Source: Cloeon dipterum (Eukaryota; Arthropoda; Insecta; Ephemeroptera; Baetidae). From it: a stretch of 64,000 nucleotides of DNA. Where the stretch lies: assembly GCF_949628265.1 (NCBI RefSeq), contig NC_088789.1:25723883-25787882 (forward strand), given 5' to 3'. Within the stretch, counting starts at the first letter, position 1; each line of letters starts with the position of its first letter. Below are positions 48,301 to 61,500 of the stretch, piece by piece. The notes beneath the pieces are model-generated. The model was not told where the DNA came from. It saw nothing but the letters and a program-made list of their open reading frames with translations, and did not search any database. The translations under genes were made by a program, and so were the position numbers.

Positions 48301-49476
48301 CACTTTAATTTGAGCTTTATTGGCCAACAATTAAGAACATTTTGCGCTGTTGAAGAATTTCATTGAGTTTTATTGTTGGTAAAATTTAGCAACAGTTAAT
48401 CTCTACAATGTGCAATGATGAAATAAGGACCTAGGAACGGTTAAATTTCTGATCTTGCCAAATTTCTCGAAAAATTAAATGGTTTTATCGGTGATTTTTC
48501 GCTTGATCTTGGTGCGATCTATCCAATGGTGTGCGGATTTCAGGGAAAAAACTTTAAATCGTGGTTTTACGGTAGGGAGACAATTTACGCTCGCCACTTA
48601 ATTAGCCAATTTTCTAATATTGAAACGCCATGCAACCTGGGAAATTTTAAACATTTCCCTATTGTTTTTAGATAGTATTTCAAGTAAAAGGTAATAAGGA
48701 TTTTCCCTAATTTTCTGTAAATGCTGAGAACTTAAAGAGTTAAATTGAATTTTGCCTGAAAAAAACACAATTATCTCTTGATTGAATCCATACTTCCAAA
48801 ACTCTAAAACAGAATAAGCAAAATTCCCGTAAATCCTCTAATTTCAAAATTAATTAACAAGAAAGCAATGAAACCATCTTTGATAGCTTAATTTCAGTTG
48901 ATGGGGTGTTATTAAATTATACTCTTGCAATTTTTAACAACGATGACCAGGGAAAAAACTGAAAAAACCTTTGATTCAACGAAGTTAGCAAGTGATCGGG
49001 AGCTCGGAAGGAATAAAATCTTTGTGTATTTGATTTTAACATTTGAAATGCTTAGAAGTTTAATTTTGAAGCCAATGAATTGTGACAGGAAAGTTGCAGT
49101 GCATTTGACTTTGATTAAAATGGTGTTGGAAATATACTTGCCTTTTGTTAATTTTTCTTTTAATTGCGTTAAAAGTTATTGACAAATCAGGGCTTATTTT
49201 TTAACTGGCCTAAACATCTGTGAATCAATTTCCACGTAAAAGGCGTTGGAAATTATAACATAAGATTTATGTAACGATTTCTTCAATGAACTTCACTATT
49301 TCCTCTTTCCTCGTTTACAGCCACGTTGTTCTTCCTTTGCGATTTTAAATATAGGTCCTAACCTCCTGCATGCCCGGCGTTTCTGTACTCGCGACGAGTA
49401 TAATAAATTTCGTGGCGTGCTGCACGCTTAATTTTTCGCAGACGCGCGCACAACATGCTGTTTCCATCAAGCAAAG

Positions 49477-49507
<31 letters not shown>

Positions 49508-52500
49508 CGGATGCGGCCGTGTGTTGTTCGAATACCTCTGGAGCAAGTCATAGAGCCGCGAAAAATAACCCTTTCGACCGGATTTTAAATAAACAACAAG
49601 GCCAATGCCAAGACGTGTGCTCGCACAACAGCCAGCAAGCATTAACCACAACCACCCACCCTCCCACCCGCGAAACTCGTCGTCACACGAGCTGTGAGAG
49701 TTTGAAATACGGACCAAACCTTGACAGCAGATGCTCCCTAATTGGTCCGCGAGCACCGAATTAGCGGCTAAAAGCATCCAATGCTGTTGTTGTTTCGACA
49801 CTAAAGAGGAATTTCACTAATAGAGCTGCTTTTCCTTTCAAAATGCCAGAAAACGGGATAAACACATAAAATCTGTTCGAAATTGTACTTCATTAGTTTT
49901 ATTGTTAGTGATATATTATATCTTTGTTTTTTCCCCAAGCTACCACATTGCAGTAAAGAACTGTTGAGAAAAAGGCGCAAACATTGGCAAATAGGAACCG
50001 GTTGATCATGATAAACGAACAGTTGAATCGACGGTGCTATGAATGTGAATCAACAAAAAATCAAACAAATTCGTTTTTCCTAATTTTCCTTAAAATTTAA
50101 TTTAATTTATAGCAAACCTGAAAAATTATAAATAAATTTGAATATATTTACAACCCTAATAAAGTAAAATAAAAATATAGCACGGTAAATCACAAAAATT
50201 ATGGTTATGAAATTACTAAAAATTAACTCAGCATTGAAATTTTCAATTGAGATACAATAAATATTTGTTTAAATTTGTAAAGAATATACAGAGTCCTCAT
50301 AAATATGAGAATCTTAATATTCAAGGTGATAAATGGATTAAATCGGCATGAATTTGATTAGAAAATATTATTTTCTCTCCCGAGTTTGAAAAGACACTTT
50401 AAAAATCTAGACACGTCTTTCTTAACTGGCGTTTGGCTCAGCTGAGTTTTTTGCCCGCCACGACGCAAATATGGTGCGTCGGATTTTACAATGTGGGAAT
50501 TAATAAGTTGCGCAAATGAGCGAGCGGGGGATAAACAGTCGGGCGTTATAGTGAGTGACTCGCATTCGTGAGTGTGTTGTGCCGAAGCGCATCGCCATCT
50601 GACTCTGACTTTGGCCACTGGCGGCCCCAAAATAAACACCCCTTGCTTGCTTGCTTTCTTGCTCTCGCAAACGCCACTGGCCTTCACTCTGCGTGCGATG
50701 CCCATGCCCAGCGTCCGCGTCGACACAAAATCACAATTATTACGAACGACACGTTAGCATGATATAGAACGTCTGTCACGAGGAAAAAACGTATATTTTA
50801 ATTTTGTTACTAAGAACGGCGCATATCTAGATATTTCATTGAATTATATTTTTAAAAAATTGGCCTATATTTTTTGTCATTATCACCGTCGGAGTTGTAG
50901 ACCCAAGAAATGTTCAGTAAAATATTTAGAGCTTGAACCAAACTTTATTTTAGGTAACTTTTTATACCTAACAATTGAGGTTAAATAAATATTTGGCTAG
51001 GTCAAAGGTCAAGGTCACAAGTTTTAAATAATAAATTTTGAAAAAGAAGCACATTTTTATATTTTTAGAGTAAATGTATAAAATGATGCAAATTTTAATA
51101 TTCATCTAACCTGAAACCTGCGACGGTGATATTTTTTTAGAGATATTTCGGGTTAAAAGTCAAAACCCGGCTTTGGGTCCAAAATCAAAATAAACATTGA
51201 ACGCGAGATCTCTGCTTTCGCTGGTCAGAAATTCAAAACCTGCATACCATTTAACACGTCTTGATGCCTTCTGACGAGCCATAAAAGTTTCAGGGTGGTA
51301 ACTTCCACCCCTTTTCATCCCTCAGCATCCTCTCCTCGCCTTTTTAAAATTAATTCATATTTACAGCGCTAATTTCTCAGTAGCAGGCCCTGAATCATTG
51401 AAATCGTCTTCAAAATGGTTTTATACACCATCACTCATCAACCCCTAATTCACCCCTTGCATAAATATAGCAACATTTGCTTTATAGTGGTTCTTTAGTG
51501 CTACGCTGACTCAATACACGCACTTTTTAACCTTTTTATGTGATTTTATCAGACTTTTACAGTTAAATTTAGCTCTGGTTTAGCTATATTTGTTTGTAAA
51601 TACTTTACCCCTACTCAAAAGAATAAAAAAATAGCATTTCATATGGAAAATCTTGATGTATTTTATGAAAAAGCAATTTAAATATTTTAAATTTTAATCA
51701 GTATTTTTCAAGTCTTGCAAAATTGACCTAATTTGTGAAGTAGACTATAATTCATCATTTTATTTTTAGTTAGAAAATTTACCGAGACAAATTAGTGGAT
51801 GATGGAAGTATTTTGCTCTGGTGATTATTTTCGTCTCGAGTAAAAATGATCTTTGCGTCGCAGAAATCTATCAAATGTGACGAATGGCTCGGCGTCGGCG
51901 CCGCTGCTCCGGCGCCCTGTGTAAAGTGCACCGTCTTTCGGCTGGACAAGCGCGATGAATATAAGCGTCTCGCGAGACGGTGACAGCGATTGCGTCGCGC
52001 AAAGACCCACTTTTCTCGCCACGAGACAAAACGAGCAGCCAATTAATTTGCTAGTTGTAAACACTTAAAACTAGTTTCTGAGGCTTTTACCGCCGTCATT
52101 TTTCTTCTTTTACAAAGAATAAACAGTGCGCACGTGAAACCGAGAGGTTTGTACAGCGTCGCTTTCTCAGAAAATTCAAATCAAGATTTGAAATGTATTT
52201 TTCTGGGTGCCTATTAGTCGTGCAAGCATCAAATAAACACGATTTGAAGTGCATGTCTTATTTTAAATTGGAATGATACAATGCAACTATTGAAAATTAT
52301 TTGAATTGCTGGATGCCATAAACAATTTGTTCAGCAATTTGCAATAAAAAAGGACCTTCCTACAGTAAAATTTCAAATTTTTCCGATTTTCTCCCAAATT
52401 TACAGTGCGTGAACATATTTTCTTGGCATATTCCGATTCCTCTCGTCGAGATCTGTTCAACGGTGTATGCCACTTATTGGGGAAACTCTTGGTTTTGAAA

Positions 52501-55500
52501 TTAAATCGGATTTCAAGTAAGGAGACAGCAATTACCATTAGAAAAGCACGGTAACTTTCCAGCCAATTTTCTCAAAAATTACAGTGCTCCTTAGGTCAAT
52601 TTAGGCTTTAACTGAATCCTAAGGGATGAGTTTATGCATTGGTAACAAGAATTTTTCAGGCTTTTGCAGTATCATTCCTCTTTAAAATGATTTAAACTTG
52701 TTTTAAAACACTGAATGAGTATTTAGATATTTTGCTATATAATTTTTAAGCATCGCGAACACTTTTTTTAAAAAAGAAATGCTCTAAATTTTCGTAAGCC
52801 CTTGCAATCAACAGGTTTCAACGCACAATTTATTTTCTTAACAAAGATCTTAGGAAAATCCACTTTGCACTCTTTGCCAATTTTTTTTCTGAAAGGGAAT
52901 GCTTGCATTCATTGCACCATTTGCAAGTGAGCAACTTTTTGTGCCCCTTCAAATGCAGCACGGAGTGGAATGCAGGCAAAAATGCGACTTCAAACGTCGA
53001 TGCAGAGTGTCTGTTCGAAAATAAAATATCGTAAAAAGCGCCGGAATTCCGGGCCGAGCCAAAACACTGGCACGCTTCCAGCCGAGAATCGCCATGTGCA
53101 TTCCGTCGCTGATTATTCCCGGCGTGTGTGTGTGAGTGCGAATCTTTCTTTACTCCAGCAGACGAAATGAATGGAGTGGCGAATTTTATTGAGCCTGCCG
53201 CTGCCACAGCTGGACGGCTACTGGAGATTTGAGGCGGACAAAAATAAACGGCCGGAGTGTAGTCCATAACAAAGCCGCCGACGTCACCCTCTCATGCACT
53301 AAATCTCAGAAGCCGGCGTTATTGCCCACCGAATCCGAACGGCCGGTGCAACGTCCTCTTTACCGAACCTTGGATTGGCGTCAAGAATTCGTCTGCCGAA
53401 TGATGTTCCACGCTCGTCCAAGCACGCTTCGATTTTTGGACCACTTCTGCGTGACAGCAGAGCATTTTTAGTGTCTCAAAAAAAGAGGTAAAATTTCGTC
53501 AGCAAGAAAAAGAATTCAACTTATTTCTTTGAAGGGCTCAAGACCGTTAGACTACACGTAGAAAGATTTGGTGACGAGTTATAAGAATATTAAATTTCGA
53601 TAAATTTTTGAGCAGTGTTTTAATTGAAAGCTGACGAGGCTTCGTCTTTACTCCTTTTCAGACTCCTTTCTAAATTAAAAATTTTATATTTCTCCCTCCT
53701 CTTCCTTTCTTACCAATTTCAAATGAAATATTTTGAGCAAAAGCATTAAATATAATTCATTTTGATTGAATCGTGTTACCTAATTTAAATTTCGGATCTT
53801 TGATTTAACTGAATACATTGATTTAATTTTTTCCTTATTGCCTTTAAACTGTTCTCAGATTGTAAAAGAATTAAAAAAATGTCAAAAGAAAAAGCTGAAA
53901 ACAAAAATAGCAATCGGTGAAACAGAAAATTTGTACTCACAGTTCTAGAACGAGGCACATGGTTTTGCCGTTGTCGAAGGCGTCGTAGAGTTGGATCAGT
54001 CTAGGATGCTGGAGGCACTTCATGATTTCCACTTCACGCTCGACGTTGCGGCGGTCCTCCTTGCGCGGCGTCAGCACGAATTTGGCGGCCAGTTCCAGTC
54101 CGGTTGCCTTTTCCTTGCATTTGTAAACCGTGCCAAACTTCCCTCTGCAAACACGGAAACTCAGTTTCAATTAAGCTATACAACATTATCTACGAAGTTT
54201 GCAGGAAATAAAGTTATCGTTTAGGAATTTTCAAGGTTGTTTGTATTTCTCAGTCCAAGAGCGAATGGGAATTAATTTTTTTCCATATTATTTTTATATA
54301 ATTTAAAAAAATTAGGCGGTAAACTATCAGAAATTTAAAAATTCAGCTCTAGAAAAATCATTGTTTTCTGCATTAATTTTTATTTTTTGACCCAATTAAC
54401 CAAGTGAAAGTGAGTAATAAAGCTGGAACGCTGTGAAGTGTCGTCATAAAAAAATGACACATCGATCGAACAACAACAGTGTCCTTCGAGTTAACGCGCT
54501 CATTTTTCTCAATCTGTGAAGGGCAAACGATGCCAAGGCAAATCGCTTTTTGATCAAAGCAAAAGGCCGGAAGCCAGCGGCTCAAGGTCTCGAGTGTTGA
54601 GATTTCGGAAACAAAGAGAGAAAGAAAGGCGCGCGCCTGCACGGTTCGTCGGCAGGCAACCCGCGACGTCAGTGTGCACGACGTAATGCGTGAACACCTT
54701 TTGGCAGGCGAAAACACGAAAATGGACATATTTTCAAATTGATTTACATGAATTTAAAACTAACGTATATGATGTGGTAAATAATAAAATAGACTGATTA
54801 GTCGATTTTTGACCCATTTGCTGTGGCCTCTAATTTTATTTAAACTAATAATTTCGTTTATTAAACACCTATTTGTGTACAACAGATTATATTATATAAC
54901 AGATAATTGTCAGGTCAGTCATTTGGCAGGTAATTTTGCTGCCTGGGTCAGACTCATCTGGTTCTTGTCACAGCTTAAAAAGTGATAGAAATCCATGCTC
55001 TTATCACAAAGTTTACAAACACAGCCTGGAAGAGCTTCACTATGAAATTCTTTAATTTTACACAGCAGATAGTGAAAGCCGTGACAAGCATGCCGTGTTA
55101 GCGTGTGCCTGCTTGTGTAGCACACGGCCTTCCAACTCTGGTCAACCATCGCGGGCGTGTCGAAAAACCCCGGCTCAATCCGGAAAATCTTAAACCACTG
55201 GTTTTGAATAAATTTATTATAATTTGTGGTGTGAGGAAGAGCAAATCTATCAGCTAAGTCATCTACAAAGAAACTAGTGTCAGCCAGCTTGTAAGACAAT
55301 CTCGATTTCATATACTTTGATAAGCCAAGTGCTCTCTTTAGAAATCTCGACTTTACTGATTCTAGCTTGGCAAAATCACTCAGTGTCAGGTGCGGCCAGA
55401 TCACCTGCACACCATAGCTCGCGATAGGCGCGATTGCGAGATCAAAAAGCTTTAGGGCTGTGTTTTATTAAACTATAAATAATATATTTAAACGTTTCAA

Positions 55501-58500
55501 ACCGGTCGACCACAAATGCCACCTTTTGCTAACAAACAATTCCACAATTTCAAATGTAATGCCTTGAAAAAGCAATTATTATTACTGTATTGTTTGATGT
55601 GCCAAGTACAATTCGATGAATCACACTGGATTAATTCCCATTGTCGTATAATAATATTATTTACTTCATTAATGAGATCAGGAGAATCCACACCTTACTC
55701 CCAAAAGACACGCACCTTGGCGCTTTCCAGTTCTGCTGCCATTTTTGTCAGGTATTCCAATTTGTAAATCGGAAGAGTAATACATGTAAAAGAGTATAGT
55801 TGATCGATTTTCCACAGTAGTTCAACCATAAATCAGCGTATTTTTTATTAATTGCGCGGAATGATTCTGAATTATAAACAAACACAAAATATTATGATTA
55901 CTTGTGAAAATATGGTATAGCAAAGATTTTATTGATTTTACTGTACTGGATGTCTAAAAATATAGAGTATAATCTTGAATTTAAATAGAAATAAGATCGT
56001 AAATTAAATAATTGTTCATTTTGTTTTATTAACATTTCGCCTTACATACGGATTTTCACCCTGAATATATTCAAAATTGTTTTTCCGAAATTACTTTGAA
56101 AACAGCCGAGATATAAATGTGTTTGAAGATTGAAAAATATGCTTTTGACCATTCTCCCATTGAAAGCGAAAAATTTAATGAGAGCTTCTCACGCGAACAG
56201 TACGAAAGAGACTTCAAAATCCGTGGCTTCTGTGTTTTAGTCGTGTTTCTCGGAGGGAAAACGATTGATTAATTTCGATCCAAAATTTAAGACTAATTTA
56301 TTTTCGACCGCGTTTTAAATAATGCCATGTAATATAACACCCAAATCATACAAATTTTGATTTTTTTTTTCAAAATTCAAGACGCAAAATATTACTGGAA
56401 GGTCGAGTTTTTTCATTCATAATTGCTAATATTGTCGCAGACACACTGAATGAGCACGAATAATGCCATTTTAAGCATCATGTTGAACCACGCATTTATA
56501 AATCGCCAAAAACTGTTTTATTTTTATAGCATCTAAAATGCGCCTTGGAAAACGCTCCACTGCAGTACTCTATTATTTACTCTATATTACTCTATATTTG
56601 AAAAATGCCGATTGCTCGAGAGAAACTTCTGCATTTTTATCCACACATGCACGAATTTGCCGGATTGTATCCTACATTCAAGAGATATTTAAGGAGTTCC
56701 GACTGGCTGGAATACAAGGAATTCCCCAAAAAATTTACCAGTCGAGCATTTGTACAGCCAAGCTGCCAGATAAACTCCAGACAGAGCAAAAGAAGGGCAT
56801 AGCTCGCTACTCTCCTGACAAAAATTTCAATAGCAGGTAATTTTTGTAATCTGAATTCAGCGTACAATATTATACTTGTAGTTAAGCAATTTTAAAATCC
56901 ATTATTCTTTTAACACCTTTCAATTTTCAGTCAACGAAAAATTTCACGATGCGACGGTGTGATACATGTGGTTCTTCTTTTACGAGCCCAACAAGTATTT
57001 CGTGCTCCAACACAAAATGTCCTAAGTAAATAAATCATGTTTAAAATTTCGAAACAAATGCGGTCATAATCATTTGCGGTTCATAGTTATGTTTTAGAGT
57101 CGCCAGCGAATCCCGTTGAGGAGATAAAAAAGCCAGTGTCTGAATCTCAAGAATCAGGTGGCGGAATTCGGTCCGAGCATCAACGAAATTTGAAGTTTAA
57201 AGAAGAAGGTGCAGCAAGGCATGCGGTCGAAGGACATTTTCCGAGTTCCTCAGGTACATTATTTCCTTTCAAAAGGTTTGGAACGGTTTGAAAAATTCGA
57301 AAACTATTTTTCAGCTGACCCGAAGAACATTGCTGCCAAAGACGCTGTTGAGTCTGCATCTGGCTTTTGTGTGCTTTTGTGAGAGACTATACCCTGACAT
57401 TGAGGCACACAGAGATACCGAGCTGCACAAAAACAAGACCGAAATCATTCTGTCAGATTCGTGGAAGAATACACTCGTACCTATAAATTCACATAGAAGT
57501 GAATTTAGGGAATGTCATAATTGCAAATTTTTTATTTACACTCAACGGTTGCAATCACACAATTTTTGTTTTCCAGAATTAGCATGCAAACGGTTTGGAC
57601 GTGGTAATTCTTATTGTTTGATGTGCCAGGATCTGTTTACAAGTCCTGAAGCACTAAAAGCACATTGGATTAGTTGCCACAATCTTAATAACATATACGG
57701 CATAGTCAATATTAAAGAGATTCACACTCTCCTACCTAGAAGCATCGACTTAACTAAGGCATTGCAGTTTTGCTGCACATTTTGTAACATTTTCACGTTG
57801 AAAAACCGGCAACAATGTTTGTGTGTAAGGAGAGAAAGACGTGCTACATTTTATTATCTTTAATTGATGGCTTTAAATTATTTACAAACTATATTTATTC
57901 CGGCCACTGAAAGGTTTTTCTTTCAGCTCAAGCTTTGTTAAAATATTTTTTGTAATCAAATCTTTTAACCGGCATGAATCTTAATTTTTCTGATATTTTA
58001 GTTTTTAATATATACATAGTATAGCTGCTAAAAACTTCACGTACAGAAGTTACTCGCTAATAGCTGTAAAATTTTAGATGTGACTATAATCGAAGAAATA
58101 AAATAACTGATAGAGAAAATTGTTGTTTTAATTTATCAATTGAATCCTCTTTAATCATGTATTATTTGACATTTTGTTTTAAAAATTTTTAGATATTTAA
58201 AATTTTCACGCAATTATTTATTAATAAGTGCCGTGGATTTTGTTATTTCATTATTGAGAAATAAACATAATTCGGTCACCAAACCTACTGTACAAAGCGC
58301 CATTTAAATTTTTTGAAGCTTCTTCTACGATAACCATTTATTATAAAGCAAATAAAAGGGCGTCGTCAGTGTTCAGAAGGATGTGAAAATCCTGTTGCCC
58401 AGAATGTTTTTCATTGTTGTTTTTTAGATTTTTCGCAGCAAGGAAAATTTTAATAGTTAATAAACTCAATATTTTGTACAGCGATTGACAGTTTCCAGGC

Positions 58501-61500
58501 ATTCCAAGAACATTCTAGATTTTTATATTTTCATGAATACTGCAATATGTTATGCTGACAATGAGCAAATCCAAGAAGCATTTTTCTCACTTTTGCTGCA
58601 TACGTCAAAGTGATAAATTCCAGCGCCGGTGTGGTCACATTTTCACTCACTGGAGTTTATCTTTTGTATATATCGACGGCGGAGAAGGTTTTTACAAAAT
58701 TCGGTGCAAATTTTGCCCTGATGAAACAAATAACTTGCGATAAGTGTTCATCATTCTATAAATGGCAAAATAATTTTAATGATGGCACGTGGTTCTTAAA
58801 AATTCGCTGTTTTCACAGGCTTCTTTACGAATTTTTGTCATAAAAGCGAAAAGATATTTCTTTTCACATTTAGGAGCCTAAATATGTGGCCCTTGGAGGG
58901 GTGCAACTTGCGGGAATTTAAAAAGGGGGCGTCAGAATGGGCACGATTACAAATTAAATGTAAAAATACGAGGGAAATTAGAAAACAGTTTCCTTTTTTT
59001 GGTAAAAATATGACAAAATAAAATATTTATGTTTTGTGGCTAAAAATCAGAAAATATACGGTTTTGAAATTGTGCCAAAAATGCTTAAAATCATTTGATT
59101 CGCACTCTTTTGACCGCTCAAGCAATGAAACATCCCAGAAAAATAATCAATAATCGGTTTTTACACATCCCTTATGTGAAATTATAAAAAACAATTAGTT
59201 TTTAAGTTTATGTAGGCGAAACATCACGTTAAAAATCCTTTAATGCCACTTAATGTTTGCTTTTCTCTCCAAGACCCCTATAAAAATGTTTTAGCACTTC
59301 CATGTGCAGACTTATTCGCGGAGCTGTTGATTGAGTGCTGGACCTTTGGCTTGCGCAAACTATTTTTAACTGCGGACATAGCACGATAACGAGTGACACG
59401 GTGTGACAGCTGCGCTGCAATTTCAATTAGCGTGACACTCGCGGACAATGTAGCATAAATAATTGCGACTGATAAAACTGTTTACACCGCGCGCGCGACC
59501 AGATGCGGCGAGTGCCCCCGCGGGTCGCGTCCGATTAGTTGGCGGCAGCGGCCGCGGACGAGCAGTGTTGTTTTTCGAAAGGTCCATGAATGACTTTGAG
59601 CGAGCGAGCGGAATGCCTGCTCTTCGGCGCGCTATTTTCGGCTCCTCAGCCCCCAGGCACGCCGCCCAGTGTGTTAAGACAGTGGAGAGTACCGCCGTAT
59701 ATTCGCCAAATTGATACTTTTCCATCGGTAATTTTTCTTTTGTTTGGAAAATGTCTTATTTATGTAATTTTTTCTTTTTTCGTATGGAATAAAAATTAAC
59801 ACGTACATATTTAGTTACATTCTAGACCCAGTCTCTAATTCAATTGTTAGGATAGATCCTGATTTTTTTCTATCAAATTTTCTAGTGAGCTCCACAGTTT
59901 AAAGTATTGGCAGAGAGACTCAATAAATGATTTCTTTACAGGCATGTGTAAAAGCCAATATTTTTTCAGTGAGTTATTGTTTCGTGAAACTGGGGAAATC
60001 GGGGATTTTTCTTTATTAATTTAAATTAAGCATTGAATTCATTTTTGTCAGCGGGGACCAGATTCGTGCGACGCGCAGAAATGGCGTCCGGTGAATTATG
60101 GCGCGAAAAAACGGTCACGTAAAAATTCGCGAAAAGAACCAAGTTTTCGTGAATATTGTGACCAAATTTGCATTACTTAACTAATCGTGTCTTTTGGATC
60201 GTAAAAACAAACTCTTGACACTCGTACGGGAATCCAAAGAGAGCTTTTTGTTTCCCACATTCAGACGCCATCTTGGATCTGCGCAGTGGCAACTAATTTT
60301 ATCGCACATCTGGACCCCGCTGTTTCTTGTGAGCTCCACTGTTCAAAGTATTGACAGAGAGGCTCAATAAATTATTTCTGCACAGGAATTTGTAAAAATC
60401 AATATTTTTTCTGTGAGTTATTGTTTCGTGAAACTGGGAAATACGGGGATTTTTCTTTATTAATTTAAATCAAGCATATTAAATTCATTTTTGTTCTGTA
60501 CTTCATTTACCTAATCTCGATTTATTAATTCAAAATTTTTTAGGGCTAGACTTTATAGTTCCTCCAAATAGGTCCTAAAAACATTTAATGCCGTTAATGT
60601 GCTAAATAATATTAATTTAAAAAGTTAGCCTTTGTGCCAACAAACTCTAATTAAATCATGTTTGTAACATTAATTATTTTTATTTTCTACACGTTCCTAA
60701 TAAAAAAACTCTAGGCTCTGTCCACAATCTCCTCTCTTTTATACTTTATATTCCTCCTATCAACAGATATTATTTCAAAACTCTACTGCGAGCTGCGATG
60801 GAGAACGAACTATCTAAAACAAACCACAAAAATAAATAAGTCCTTGAATCTATGTATAATTTCTCCTATGCGGTTCAACGAAAACACATGACGCAAGAAT
60901 TAATTCCTTTTGCTGTGGCTCCTTTGGGGCACGGATAAATTTTGCAAGCGCGCGCGCGGCGTAGAAAAAGAGCTTTGATCCGGCGGACGGGCGGACGGAC
61001 GGAGATTGTGCGAGGCCCAAGATCAGATGAGACAATCGCGGCCGTGTCGTTGGTCGCGTTGTTCTTTTAATTTCGCACGCAAACGGCTTGAATAACAGCC
61101 AAAGCGTGAAAAAGTTTGGCGCCGCATCCAAAACACTTTAATTCTCTCTCCCTCTCTCTCTCTCTCTCTTGTCAGCCGCAAGGGCTTGCAGGTATGTCTG
61201 CTTTAAATTTCACTACCGAGCGTAATTAATAATGGCTCTCCTCGCCGGATTGAGAAATGAAAACATCTCAGTTTCAAAAATAAGTTATGGAATGAAGTTT
61301 ATGCATTTTAAACTGGTTTTTCTGTATGTGTAAAATTCCTTCGCTCGTTGAAGGGGAAATGAGCTCGTAATTTTACGTTTAAAAATTTAAACTCTAAACA
61401 TAATTATTGTCTTTCAAACATATATAAGGCAAACCCACTATGATATTAATTTTTCCTGCATTTCTAAACGAATGCTGCTTTTATTAGACATTTTGGAATT

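Larger units (their letters stand above)
46672..53940 (-). other. 7.3-kb kinase-gene intron
   Basis: Holds two TTAA MITE copies, one dispersed repeat copy, a GA microsatellite and several GC-rich patches (about 47480-47720, 49330-49760, 50400-50760, 51870-52060 and 52900-53470). Those patches could be internal promoters or enhancers; none gave an exon with matching splice phase. Confidence 0.5.

Noticed and set aside
59878..60494. A TRIM or short LTR element (171-bp direct repeats as LTRs)
   Set aside because: The internal 274 bp has its own terminal inverted repeats and a second copy elsewhere without the direct repeats. No primer-binding site or polypurine tract was recognised.
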